Source of the DNA: Deltaproteobacteria bacterium
Lineage (GTDB): Bacteria; Myxococcota_A; UBA796; SXON01
DNA: 54,903 nucleotides
Direction: 5' to 3'
NCBI GenBank assembly: GCA_947484175.1
Contig: CANKOI010000017.1
Location: 1-54,903, forward strand
Shown here: in pieces, positions 34,274 to 42,004 of the stretch
Numbering within the stretch: the stretch's first letter is position 1
Layout of the letters: the number at the start of each line of letters is the position of its first letter
Translations under genes and position numbers: made by a program
Notes under the pieces: generated by a model
Told to the model about the DNA's origin: nothing
Seen by the model: only the letters and a program-made list of their open reading frames with translations
Databases searched by the model: none

Positions 34274-37200
34274 CTATTTGGCTGCGATTCCGGCTGCGGC
34301 TGCGGCCGCTTCCAGTTCGCGGCGCTTCTCCGCCACACGGCGGGCCAGCTCGGCGCGGCGGCGCGTGCGTTCGTGCAGCTCCTCTTCCACGCGCTTCAGC
34401 CTGTAGGCGTAGGTCTTCACGCGGATGGCGATGCTGCCGCCGGGCTTGTTGGCGTCGATGTCGTGGAGGCCCGACCACGGCGTCTTCGAGGTGCCGACGA
34501 TGCTGTCGATGAGCCCGTAGGTGGGCGCATCGTGGCCGCACTTGAAGCTCGAGAGGTCGAGGATCGCGATGTTGGGGTGCCGCGCAGCGTAGCGGGCGGC
34601 CCACACCTTCTGCGAGGAGTTCGCGGAGTAGTTCTCCGGCCACACATCGTTGATGTTGAGCGGCTCGTCTTTGCCGAAGAACCGCTTGAGCCACACCTTG
34701 TCGCGCGGCAGGCTGCGAATCGACAACACCGGGTACCCCAGCACCTGAAACTCCTCCGGGATGCCGTGATTCAGCCCCGGATCGAGGTGGTAGGGACGCC
34801 CGAGCATGAGGATCGCGACACGATCCTCGCGCTCCACCTGCTCCAGCAGCTCCTTGCCGCGGGCCTGCATGCGGTCGTCGAAGGCCGTCAGGGCCGCGAA
34901 CCCCTCCTGTACGGCCCAGTCGGTCTCGTCGCGGGTCACACCGAGGCGCGGGCCCCAGATTTCGAAGAGCCGCTGCTTCATCAGGTTGGGCTCGGTGAAC
35001 ACCAAGGAGTCGTCGATGTACTCGATACCCAGCTTCTCGAAGAAGTTGGTCTCCTTGGTGAACGCCGCTTTCACCACGTTGGGATTGCCCGCCACAATCG
35101 GGCAGGCCGTCTGGTCCATCGCACCTTCCAGCCAGCTCGGAACGTGCGTGAGGCAGGGGTACCAGATGTAGTCAAACGGTCCCTTCTTCTCGTCCTTGTG
35201 CAGGTGGAAGAGCAGCTCGTGCATGTGCGCCTGGGTCACCTTCGAGGGGAAGCAGGGGTCGATGCTGCCGTAGCGCCCGCCCTCGGCCCACATGTCCTCG
35301 GTGGTGGTGTTCGACCACACGATGTTCTCTTTGGGAATCCCGAGGGTTTCAAGGAACGTGCGGAAGAAGGGGCCGGTGCTGTACATGTTGAGCACGCGCG
35401 GCATGCCCACGCGCACCTGCGAGAGGTCGGCGTGGCTGCGTTGGAAGCCCCGGTTGAATACGCGGCGAGCCACCCGGAAGAAGGGGAGCTTCTTTACCTC
35501 CACGTCGCTCGTGCTCTCGCCCGCCCTCGGGAGCGGCTTCGCGTCGTAGAAGTGTTTGAAGGCGAGGGTGCTCTCCTCCGACACGAGGTTCGGGAACTGA
35601 TCCCGAATCTTGGACCGTTCTTTCGCCAGAATCTTGAGCGCCTCTTTGCTCTCTACGGTGCCCTTCTCGCAGGAGAAGCCGGAGATGTAGCGGCTGGTGC
35701 GCCCGTCGGGCGTTTCGGTGTCGATGAAGGTGCGCGAGCAGTTGTTCGGGCAGAAGTTGCACTTCGTCGATTCGTCGTTGCGGCTCTCGTAGCGCAGGTT
35801 GATCGCGGCTTCGATGCCGATGAAGGTGCTGGTGCCGCGGCGGGTGACGACCCGGAGGGTCTCCATCGCCGCGCCGATCGCGCCCGCTTCGCCGCAGTGG
35901 GGGTGCACCACGACTTGCGCGTCGGGAACACGCTGCTTGATGTAGTCCACCTGCGCTTTGACCGCGGCGAGGTTGCGCTGGGTACCGCCCTGGAGGAGGT
36001 ACTTCGTGCCGAACTGGGCGAGCCGTGGCACCTGCACGACGTACTGCCACACGTTCTTCGGGAGCACCTGAGCGAGACCGGCCAGCATCTCGCTTGCCTG
36101 GAAGCCTTCTTTCTGGAAGTTCACGCGGTCGGCGTCGAGGAACACGGCACAGCCGTACGAGAACTTGGGCGCCAGCGGCGCGTTGAAGGCGGTGTCAGCG
36201 TAGTTCTGGAGGGGCACGCCGAACTGGTCGGCCATCGCCTGCAGGAGCATGCCGTTGCCCGCGCTGCACTGGTTCGAGAGGCGGAAGTCCTTCACGTCCC
36301 GGCCGCCCTCGGCCGTTTCGCGGAGGAAGAGCACCTTGATGTCCTGCCCGCCGATGTCGCAGACCACGTCCACGTCGGGGAAGAAGGCGGCGGCGCTCAT
36401 CATGTGCGCTACTGTCTCCACGACGTTGACGTCGGCCTTCACGGACTCTTCGAGTACGGCGCCGGCGTAGCCGGTGGCCCCGAAGCCGAGGCAGGTGAGG
36501 GTGGCGCCCTGGCCCTGCACGTAGTCGCGGATGTCGGCGAGGATGTCTTTGGTGTCCCGGATGGGGTTGCCCTTCGAGAGGCGGTAACTCTTGTAAAGAA
36601 TCTGCCCGTCCATCCCCACGAGTACGGCCTTGGTGGAGGTGCTGCCGCCGTCGAGGCCGATCACCCCGCGCACCTCCTGCCCCTGCGAAAAGGTGACGGG
36701 GTGGTACTCGGGAATCGTGTACTCCTCGAGGAAGGCCGCCAGCTCCTCCGCGTCCTTCACCAGTGGTTTTCCGGCGCTCGCCGCGATGTTCGCGCTCCGA
36801 CCGGTGAGCAGGTATTCTCGGAGGCCGTCGAGGCCGCGGTACCGAGCGAGGTCGGGTAGGTCGGGAGAGGCGTCGGCGAGGCCGTACACTACAGCGCCAA
36901 ACGCAGCGTAGTACTGGGCGTTCTCGGGGGTGTACACCAGTTCGTTGATGTGCCGGTCGCGCGGCCAGTCGAACCCGCGCTGCTCCCACGTTTCCGGGAT
37001 GCGCATCCGCCAGCACTCCACGAGGAAAGGCAGGTAGGTGTTGGGGCCGCCGAGCAGCAGAATTTCGGGCTTCAGCGTATTGCCGCGGGTGAGCACCGAG
37101 AGGTTCTGGTGCACAATCGCGTCGGCGAGGCTGTTCATGATCTCGGGCGAAGGAATGCCGCTCTTTACGAGGTTCACGATGTCGGTCTCGGCGAAGACAC

Positions 37201-37750
37201 CGCACTTCGCTGCCACGTGATGCAGCTTGGTGGGGTCGAAGGGGAGGTTTTTCAGCTCCGACGCCTCCATCCCCACCTTGATCATGCACTTGTCGATCGT
37301 CGCGCCTGTTCCCGACGCACATTTGTCGTTCATCGACGTGAGCGCTTGGCGCTGGCGGCGGCCGTCTTCGCCGAGGGTTTCCTTGAACATGATGATCTTG
37401 GCGTCCTGACCGCCCAGCTCGATGACCGCGTTCACGTTGGGGTGCAGCTTTTCGACCGCGAGGGTGACGGCGTTTACCTCCTGCACGAACCTCGCTCCGA
37501 GCGGCTCCGCAAGCTGGCCGGAACCGCTGCCGGTCACGAAGATGCGGATGTCATCGGCGTCGGGGAAGGCCTGGCCGATGCGCACGAGGAAGTCGAGGCA
37601 GGTCTCGGGCTGGCGCGTTTCGTGGCGCTGGTAGTCCGACCATAGGATGGTGAGGCTGTCGGGGTCGACAACCGTGGCTTTTACGGTCGTGCTGCCAACG
37701 TCGAGGCCAATTGCGATGCGTGAGGACAGGGGAACTCCTTGGACTGACAT
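34274..37750 (-). CDS. Large acyl-CoA dehydratase activase with two BadF/BcrA ATPase domains
   Basis: 1158 residues. Two ASKHA-type ATPase domains are present. The first opens with GLDVGSTTVKA (15-25) and carries Cys144 (NDKCASGTGA) and Cys183 (AAKCGVFAETD), spaced 39 apart like the cluster-binding cysteines of HgdC. The second starts at about 365 (GLDGGSTSTKAVLV) with QCSAGNGM and YGCAVF. Then comes a CNFCPNNC motif and a DUF2229-like region (RVGMPRVLNMYSTGPFF, GSIDPCFPSK, RPYHLDPGLNHG). Such proteins use ATP to drive low-potential electrons into an oxygen-sensitive enzyme. The start is ambiguous: the ATG at 37750 lacks a ribosome site, whereas a CTG at 37729 follows a perfect AAGGAG. Confidence 0.9.
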   Translation of the reverse strand: MSVQGVPLSSRIAIGLDVGSTTVKATVVDPDSLTILWSDYQRHETRQPETCLDFLVRIGQAFPDADDIRIFVTGSGSGQLAEPLGARFVQEVNAVTLAVEKLHPNVNAVIELGGQDAKIIMFKETLGEDGRRQRQALTSMNDKCASGTGATIDKCMIKVGMEASELKNLPFDPTKLHHVAAKCGVFAETDIVNLVKSGIPSPEIMNSLADAIVHQNLSVLTRGNTLKPEILLLGGPNTYLPFLVECWRMRIPETWEQRGFDWPRDRHINELVYTPENAQYYAAFGAVVYGLADASPDLPDLARYRGLDGLREYLLTGRSANIAASAGKPLVKDAEELAAFLEEYTIPEYHPVTFSQGQEVRGVIGLDGGSTSTKAVLVGMDGQILYKSYRLSKGNPIRDTKDILADIRDYVQGQGATLTCLGFGATGYAGAVLEESVKADVNVVETVAHMMSAAAFFPDVDVVCDIGGQDIKVLFLRETAEGGRDVKDFRLSNQCSAGNGMLLQAMADQFGVPLQNYADTAFNAPLAPKFSYGCAVFLDADRVNFQKEGFQASEMLAGLAQVLPKNVWQYVVQVPRLAQFGTKYLLQGGTQRNLAAVKAQVDYIKQRVPDAQVVVHPHCGEAGAIGAAMETLRVVTRRGTSTFIGIEAAINLRYESRNDESTKCNFCPNNCSRTFIDTETPDGRTSRYISGFSCEKGTVESKEALKILAKERSKIRDQFPNLVSEESTLAFKHFYDAKPLPRAGESTSDVEVKKLPFFRVARRVFNRGFQRSHADLSQVRVGMPRVLNMYSTGPFFRTFLETLGIPKENIVWSNTTTEDMWAEGGRYGSIDPCFPSKVTQAHMHELLFHLHKDEKKGPFDYIWYPCLTHVPSWLEGAMDQTACPIVAGNPNVVKAAFTKETNFFEKLGIEYIDDSLVFTEPNLMKQRLFEIWGPRLGVTRDETDWAVQEGFAALTAFDDRMQARGKELLEQVEREDRVAILMLGRPYHLDPGLNHGIPEEFQVLGYPVLSIRSLPRDKVWLKRFFGKDEPLNINDVWPENYSANSSQKVWAARYAARHPNIAILDLSSFKCGHDAPTYGLIDSIVGTSKTPWSGLHDIDANKPGGSIAIRVKTYAYRLKRVEEELHERTRRRAELARRVAEKRRELEAAAAAAGIAAK

Positions 37751-37757
37751 GTCAGTC
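37742..37757. promoter_or_regulatory. Perfect 16-bp palindrome over the annotated activase start
   Basis: GACTGACATGTCAGTC is identical to its reverse complement and contains the ATG at its centre. Palindromes of this length are typical of TetR-family operators. If translation really begins at the CTG at 37729, the palindrome lies wholly in the leader. Confidence 0.55.
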
Positions 37758-38064
37758 TAGTGCGGGAGTGTTTTAAGCGGCGGTACCGCGGAGGCAAGGC
37801 AATTCGGGGAGGGAAATGGGGGCGCTGCGGGTTGGCCCGGCAACGGGGTGGGCGCCACCGCGCCGCAGCGCAGCGCCACTCGATGCGTGCGAGCCCGTGC
37901 GCGGGCAGGAGTTTCGCGCCGCGAGGCCTGGCGGGAACGCCGCGTGGGCGACTACGTTGGCCGGGTACTCGACTGAGAAGGTCTTTGATGTTGCCTATTC
38001 CCCCATCCGCGCTTCACGCACGCCCCGGATTCACCGTGTTCGCCATCGCAGTAGGGTTGAGGCC
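37751..38064. other. 314-bp divergent intergenic region
   Basis: Between the activase start and the decayed MopE-like gene. It contains the right half of the 16-bp palindrome and a second, 10-bp palindrome (GCGGTACCGC, 37780-37789). No recognisable gene is present. Confidence 0.5.
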
Positions 38065-38575
38065 ATGAGCACTTCACTCCGTGCTTCCGTGTTCTCGTTG
38101 GTCGCGTGCCTGGGGGGCGCTTGCGCGGCCTACGACGTTTCCAATTCGATCCTCGACGACTAGGACGGGGACGGAGTGCTTCCCGCCGACGACTGCGAAT
38201 CGAGACGCGTCTAAACCGGTGGACGACGAAGACTGTGACGGATCCCGGACGACCGCCGACTGTGATGACGCCAATGCCGCCGTTCATCCCGGCGCGACCG
38301 AGAGGGTTGGGAATGGCACGGACGACGACTGCGATGGCCTGGAACTCTGCTACGCGGACGCTGACGGGGACGGGCACGGCAGCGCACGGACCGTGGAGAG
38401 CACCAACCTCGCCTGCTCCGATTCCGGCGAGGCCGGAAGCAGCGACGACTGCGACGACTCTGCTGACCGGGTGTTTCCCGGCGCGGAGGAGACTCCGGGA
38501 AACGGTGTGGACGATGAGTGTGACGGCGTGGAGTTCTGCTACGCCGATGGCGACGGGTACGGGAGTACCGCTCCT
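38065..38575 (+). pseudogene. Decayed MopE-type repeat protein gene
   Basis: An ATG at 38065 starts a signal-like N-terminus (SVFSLVACLGGACAAYD). After SILDD the frame hits TAG (38161-38163), continues as DGDGVLPADDC, then stops again. From about 38200 the repeat family resumes in the +1 frame: DDEDCDGS, DCDDANAAVHPGATERVGNG, DDDCDGLELCYADADGDGHG, DCDDSADRVFPGAEE, DDECDGVEFC. It breaks off near 38575, a few bases before the stop of the convergent doc gene. So there are at least one amber, one frameshift and a missing 3' end: a dead relative of the lipoproteins at 9491 and 18630. Confidence 0.85.
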
Positions 38576-38583
38576 CAGCGCCG

Positions 38584-38973
38584 TCAGCGACTCTCGGTCC
38601 TCGCTTGCTGCCGGATCCACGCCGTTAGGGCAGGCTTGTCGAGGCGGCCTTCCGCGAGGGCGAGCATGGCAGCGACCAATTCAGCTTGGTTGAAGCTAAC
38701 TTCATGCCCGTTGGCGCCGAGGAACGCACCCATGGACACGGCGGCGATCCGCTTGTTCCCGTCGAGAAAGGGGTGGTTCAGCGAGAGGTGATAGGCGTAC
38801 GCCGCCGCCATTTCAAAAGGGTCGCGGTGGAGGTAGGTGCCGCCGAACGTCGCCGCGGGCTGCGCGAGCGCAGACGCCAGCGGGCCCTCGTCACGGAGAC
38901 CATGAGCGCCACCGTGCAGGTTGATGAGCACGCGATGGATCGCAATGGCTTCCTCAAGAGAGAGGAAGATCAT
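38584..38973 (-). CDS. doc: Doc/Fic-family toxin of a type II toxin-antitoxin system
   Basis: 129 residues. The Fic-fold motif HPFLDGNKR at 67-75 has Lys where AMP-transferring Fic proteins have Gly, as in Doc, which phosphorylates EF-Tu rather than AMPylating. The N-terminal FLSLEEAIAIHRVLI and RDEGPLASALAQP are usual for death-on-curing proteins. The ATG overlaps the stop of the upstream antitoxin gene by 4 nt. The partner is AbrB-like instead of the Phd found with phage P1 Doc. Confidence 0.92.
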   Translation of the reverse strand: MIFLSLEEAIAIHRVLINLHGGAHGLRDEGPLASALAQPAATFGGTYLHRDPFEMAAAYAYHLSLNHPFLDGNKRIAAVSMGAFLGANGHEVSFNQAELVAAMLALAEGRLDKPALTAWIRQQARTESR

Positions 38974-39200
38974 TCCGCCAGCTTCTCCAGCGCGTCGGCG
39001 TGCCGCGCGATGAAGCGCTCTGCGGCCTCCATCACCTCCGGTCGCAGAGGCGCCATCGGCGTGATCACGATGGTCCCTCGCTCCACACGCAGGATCACAG
39101 CGTCCCCCCGGTGCAGTCCCGCCGCTTGCAAGAGCTCAGGCGGAAGGATGATTCCCGTCGAGTTGCCGACGCGCTGAATGGTTTTTTGGGAGATGGCCAT
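38970..39200 (-). CDS. AbrB/MazE-type antitoxin
   Basis: 76 residues. The N-terminal swapped-hairpin DNA-binding domain is seen in IQRVGNSTGIILPPELLQAAGLHRGD (9-34) and VILRVERGTIVI. The C-terminal helix (EVMEAAERFIARHADALEKLAE) would bind and neutralise the toxin. It is first in the two-gene operon and overlaps doc by 4 nt, the common antitoxin-first arrangement. A 23-bp dyad just upstream of the start is the expected autoregulatory operator. Confidence 0.92.
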   Translation of the reverse strand: MAISQKTIQRVGNSTGIILPPELLQAAGLHRGDAVILRVERGTIVITPMAPLRPEVMEAAERFIARHADALEKLAE

Positions 39201-39208
39201 GGATGCTC

Positions 39209-39231
39209 GTGTACCACAGAATGTAATACAC
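39209..39231. promoter_or_regulatory. 23-bp imperfect dyad, likely antitoxin operator
   Basis: Arms GTGTAnnACA and TGTnnTACAC are separated by 3 bp, and the dyad lies 9 bp upstream of the antitoxin ATG. On the minus strand the AT-rich arm contains TATTAC/TACATT, so binding would cover a probable -10. Confidence 0.55.
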
Positions 39232-39245
39232 TCGCGGGAGACGGG

Positions 39246-40316
39246 TCACCGCGGAGTCTGCGCGCAGCGGAAACCGATGCCGTTGGAGTGCGCCGCCTCC
39301 GGTTCGTACCCCCTCGCGTAGGTCGTGGTGAACTCCGCCCCCGTGAGGAAGTTGCCGCCCCGGGTGAGGCGGGCCGCGTAGCCCTCGGGGTTCACCTCCT
39401 CGGTTACCCAGCCGCTGTCGGGGCCCTGGGGGTCTGCCTCGGGGCTCTCGGCGTAGTAGTCGGCGCGGTACCAATCGAACACCCACTCGGCTGCGTTGCC
39501 CGCGAGGTCGAGAACGCCGTGGGCGCTGGCGCCGGTGGGGTAGGTGCCAACCGGCGTGGTGTCGTCCTCGCAGGGCTCGCGCTGGCCGTCCACGATCAGC
39601 GCGTAGTTCTCGAGGGTGCAGTCGGGGGCGGTGGGACCCCAGGGAAAATCGTGCTGCTCGCCGCCTCGTCCCGCGGACTCCCACTCGGCCTCAGTGGGGA
39701 GGCGCCCGCCGGCCCAGGCGCAGTAGCCCTCGCCCGCCGCCCAGTACACCTCCACCACCGGGTGGGTTTGGTAGCCGGGCTCCACGGTGTACACGCCGCC
39801 CCCTTCATCGCGGAGGCGCTCGCCGTAGGTGTCGGGGGTGTCGTCCACGAAGGCGAACAGCGGGCTGCCGTCGTCGGCGAGGTTGGGCATTCCAGCGGCG
39901 GCGCGGGCTTCGAGGTAGGGCACAAAGTCGGCGTTGGTGACCTCCCGCACGTCGAGGCAGTAGGCCGACAGTGAAATCTCCCGGGCGGGGGAGGTGTTGG
40001 CGAACTCGTCGTCGCCGCGAACGAAGCGGGCGGCCGGAAAGTAGCGGCGCGTGTCCGGCCCCACGTCGGGGTCGGCATCGTCGCAGTCCGCGAGGAGGGG
40101 GTCGCCCCCGGACGCCCAACTTGGAGCGCCGTCGGCGTCGGCGTCCGGCGCGGCGCCCGTGTCGTCGGAGTCGCCCGTGTCGCCGCTGTCCGCCGTGTCG
40201 AGCGCGGCAGCGGAGTCTCCGGGCGAGGCGGTGTCCACGCTATCGCCGGCCGCGCCGTCGCAGGCGACGATCGCCATCGCAACGAGGGCGACGGAGAGCC
40301 GAAGGTTCACGCGCAT
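39246..40316 (-). CDS. Lipoprotein with SUMF1/formylglycine-generating-enzyme-like domain
   Basis: 356 residues from the ATG at 40316; an ATG 21 nt upstream would add seven. The signal peptide ends in a lipobox (AIVAC). A Ser/Asp/Thr/Gly-rich linker runs to about 70, then a single MopE-like DCDDADPDVGPD leads into the domain. The SUMF1 fold is seen in YCLDVREVTNADFVPYLE, LPTEAEWESAGRGGE, GVLDLAGNAAEWVFDWY, RGGNFLTGAEF and GIGFRCAQ. The catalytic Cys pair of true formylglycine enzymes is not evident, so it is more likely a binding or structural module on the cell surface. Confidence 0.88.
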   Translation of the reverse strand: MRVNLRLSVALVAMAIVACDGAAGDSVDTASPGDSAAALDTADSGDTGDSDDTGAAPDADADGAPSWASGGDPLLADCDDADPDVGPDTRRYFPAARFVRGDDEFANTSPAREISLSAYCLDVREVTNADFVPYLEARAAAGMPNLADDGSPLFAFVDDTPDTYGERLRDEGGGVYTVEPGYQTHPVVEVYWAAGEGYCAWAGGRLPTEAEWESAGRGGEQHDFPWGPTAPDCTLENYALIVDGQREPCEDDTTPVGTYPTGASAHGVLDLAGNAAEWVFDWYRADYYAESPEADPQGPDSGWVTEEVNPEGYAARLTRGGNFLTGAEFTTTYARGYEPEAAHSNGIGFRCAQTPR

Positions 40317-40321
40317 CCCCC

Positions 40322-40327
40322 ACGGTA
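40322..40327 (-). promoter_or_regulatory. -10-like hexamer TACCGT before the SUMF1-like gene
   Basis: On the minus strand GGATACCGT is followed by five G residues and then the ATG at 40316, predicting a leaderless transcript. Confidence 0.4.
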
Positions 40328-40353
40328 TCCCCGCCACCCGCCCCTCGCCGCGC

Positions 40354-40359
40354 TACGTT
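40354..40359 (+). promoter_or_regulatory. -10-like hexamer TACGTT before the asparaginase gene
   Basis: TACGTT ends 10 nt before the ATG at 40370 with no Shine-Dalgarno between. It is back to back with the SUMF1-side box, 27 bp apart. Confidence 0.4.
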
Positions 40360-40369
40360 GGCTGCCGCC

Positions 40370-41359
40370 ATGACCACCCGACCGCGCGTGCTCGTCGTCT
40401 CCACCGGCGGAACCTTGGGGATGCTCCAGAAGGACCCTGGGGCCCTCGCCCCCAGCGAGGTGAGCGAGAACGTGCTCAAGTACGTGCAGGGGCTCGATTC
40501 CGCCGTCGACCTGCAAGCCGAAGCCCTGTGGAACCTCGACAGCTCCGACATGGGCCCCAGCCACTGGACCGCCCTCGCCGAGCTGGTGGCGCTCCGGCGC
40601 GAGTCGGTCGACGGGTTCGTGATCCTCCACGGCACCGACACGATGGCGTGGACGGCCTCGGCGCTGTCCTTCGCCCTCGAGGGGCTCGATCGCCCCGTCG
40701 TGCTCACGGGCGCCCAGCGGCCCATCGCGTGGGTGCGGAGCGATGCGCGCCCGAACGTCGTGAACAGCGCTCTCTGCGCCGGGATGGGGATTCCCGAGGT
40801 GTGTGTGTACTTCGGGCGGTGGTTGTTCCGGGGCAACCGGGTCACGAAGACGTCGATCCAGAGCTACGAAGCCTTCGAGTCGCCGGACTGCAATCCCCTG
40901 TTCGAGCTGGGCGTGGAGGTTCGCGCGATCGAGCCGCCCCGCGCCGTGCGCGGCCCCTTCCACGTGGACACACGTTTCGACCGCAACGTGGCGGTGGTCA
41001 CGCCGCTCCCCGGCTCGGACGGGGAGGCGCTCGACGCGCTGGTGGACCGAGGCGTGCGGGGTGTCGTGGTGCGGGCGTTCGGGTCGGGCAACCTTCCGCA
41101 GGCCGGGTGGCCGGCCGCCATTGCTCGCGCCACCGAGGCGGGGGTGGCCGTGGTGCTTACCAGCCAGAGCCTGCGCGGAAGGCTCGACGCGCCTGCTTAC
41201 GAGGGGGGGCGCAGGGCGGTCGAAGCGGGGGCGCTCAGCGCCGGCGCGATGACGATGGAGTGCGCCACCGTGAAGCTCATGGTGGGGTTGGGCCGCGGGC
41301 TCCGTGGCGCGGAGCTGGCGGCCTTCTACGCGGCCGACCTCGCGGGCGAGGGCGTTTGA
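40370..41359 (+). CDS. ansA: L-asparaginase, type I
   Basis: 329 residues. The two catalytic threonine motifs are STGGTLGM (11-18) and HGTDTMAW (87-94). LTGAQRPI and a C-terminal CATVKLMVGLG segment match cytoplasmic type I enzymes; there is no signal peptide. It hydrolyses asparagine to aspartate and ammonia. It heads the co-directional run to fabZ, 17 nt before tetR. The ATG at 40370 is the first plausible start; the upstream frame is Arg/Ser-rich shadow sequence. Confidence 0.94.
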   Translation: MTTRPRVLVVSTGGTLGMLQKDPGALAPSEVSENVLKYVQGLDSAVDLQAEALWNLDSSDMGPSHWTALAELVALRRESVDGFVILHGTDTMAWTASALSFALEGLDRPVVLTGAQRPIAWVRSDARPNVVNSALCAGMGIPEVCVYFGRWLFRGNRVTKTSIQSYEAFESPDCNPLFELGVEVRAIEPPRAVRGPFHVDTRFDRNVAVVTPLPGSDGEALDALVDRGVRGVVVRAFGSGNLPQAGWPAAIARATEAGVAVVLTSQSLRGRLDAPAYEGGRRAVEAGALSAGAMTMECATVKLMVGLGRGLRGAELAAFYAADLAGEGV

Positions 41360-41376
41360 GAGCGCGCGCGGTGCCG

Positions 41377-41994
41377 ATGGCGGCGCCCGAGCGGCGGGAA
41401 CAGCTCCTTGCAGCCGCCCGCGAGGTGTTCGCCGAGCGCGGCTACCACACCGCGAGCGTGAGCGACATCTTGGAGCGCGCCGACGTGGCTCGCGGCACCT
41501 TCTACAACCACTTCGAGGGGAAGCGGGAGGTTTTCGCCGCGGTTCTCGGGCAACTGATGATGGAGGTGCTGACGTCGGTGGTGCCGATCGCGGTGAACGC
41601 TCCGATCAGCCCTCAGGTTCATGCGAATCTGCGCGCGATTACCCAGGCGCTCGCGGAGGCCGGCGATGCCGTGCGCATCCTGTTCACCGACGCGGGCTCC
41701 GTGGACCGCGAGGGGGAGGAGGCGCTCGCAGCCTTCTACAAGCACGCCCTCGAGAGGGTGGAGGTGGCGCTACGAGAGGGGCAACGCCTCGGGGTGGTGC
41801 GCCCCGGAGAGACCCGGCAGACCGCGCGCTGCCTTCTCGGCTGCCTCCGCGAACCCGTGATGCAGGCCCGCCTCGCCGGCGAACCCCTCGACGCTGCCGC
41901 CCTCGCCGATGCGATCTTCGACTTGCTGCGCGCCGGGGTCCTCGCCGGGCCGGCCGGTCAACCGCTGGTGCCCCCGGGGCCCCGCCCGCGTTAG
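41377..41994 (+). CDS. TetR/AcrR family transcriptional regulator
   Basis: 205 residues; a GTG at 41371 would add two. The N-terminal helix-turn-helix reads AAREVFAERGYHTASVSDILERADVARGTFYNHFEGKREVF, the family signature. The C-terminal all-helical domain (about 65-190) should bind a small-molecule ligand. It sits between ansA and lysS and shares their direction with 17- and 10-nt gaps. No target is proven; the 16-bp palindrome at 37742 is the only obvious TetR-type site I noticed in the window. Confidence 0.93.
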   Translation: MAAPERREQLLAAAREVFAERGYHTASVSDILERADVARGTFYNHFEGKREVFAAVLGQLMMEVLTSVVPIAVNAPISPQVHANLRAITQALAEAGDAVRILFTDAGSVDREGEEALAAFYKHALERVEVALREGQRLGVVRPGETRQTARCLLGCLREPVMQARLAGEPLDAAALADAIFDLLRAGVLAGPAGQPLVPPGPRPR

Positions 41995-42004
41995 CCGCCG
42001 GGCG

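Noticed and set aside
34373..36859. 828-codon open frame on the plus strand
   Set aside because: Antisense shadow of the acyl-CoA dehydratase activase, which has clear motifs in the other strand.
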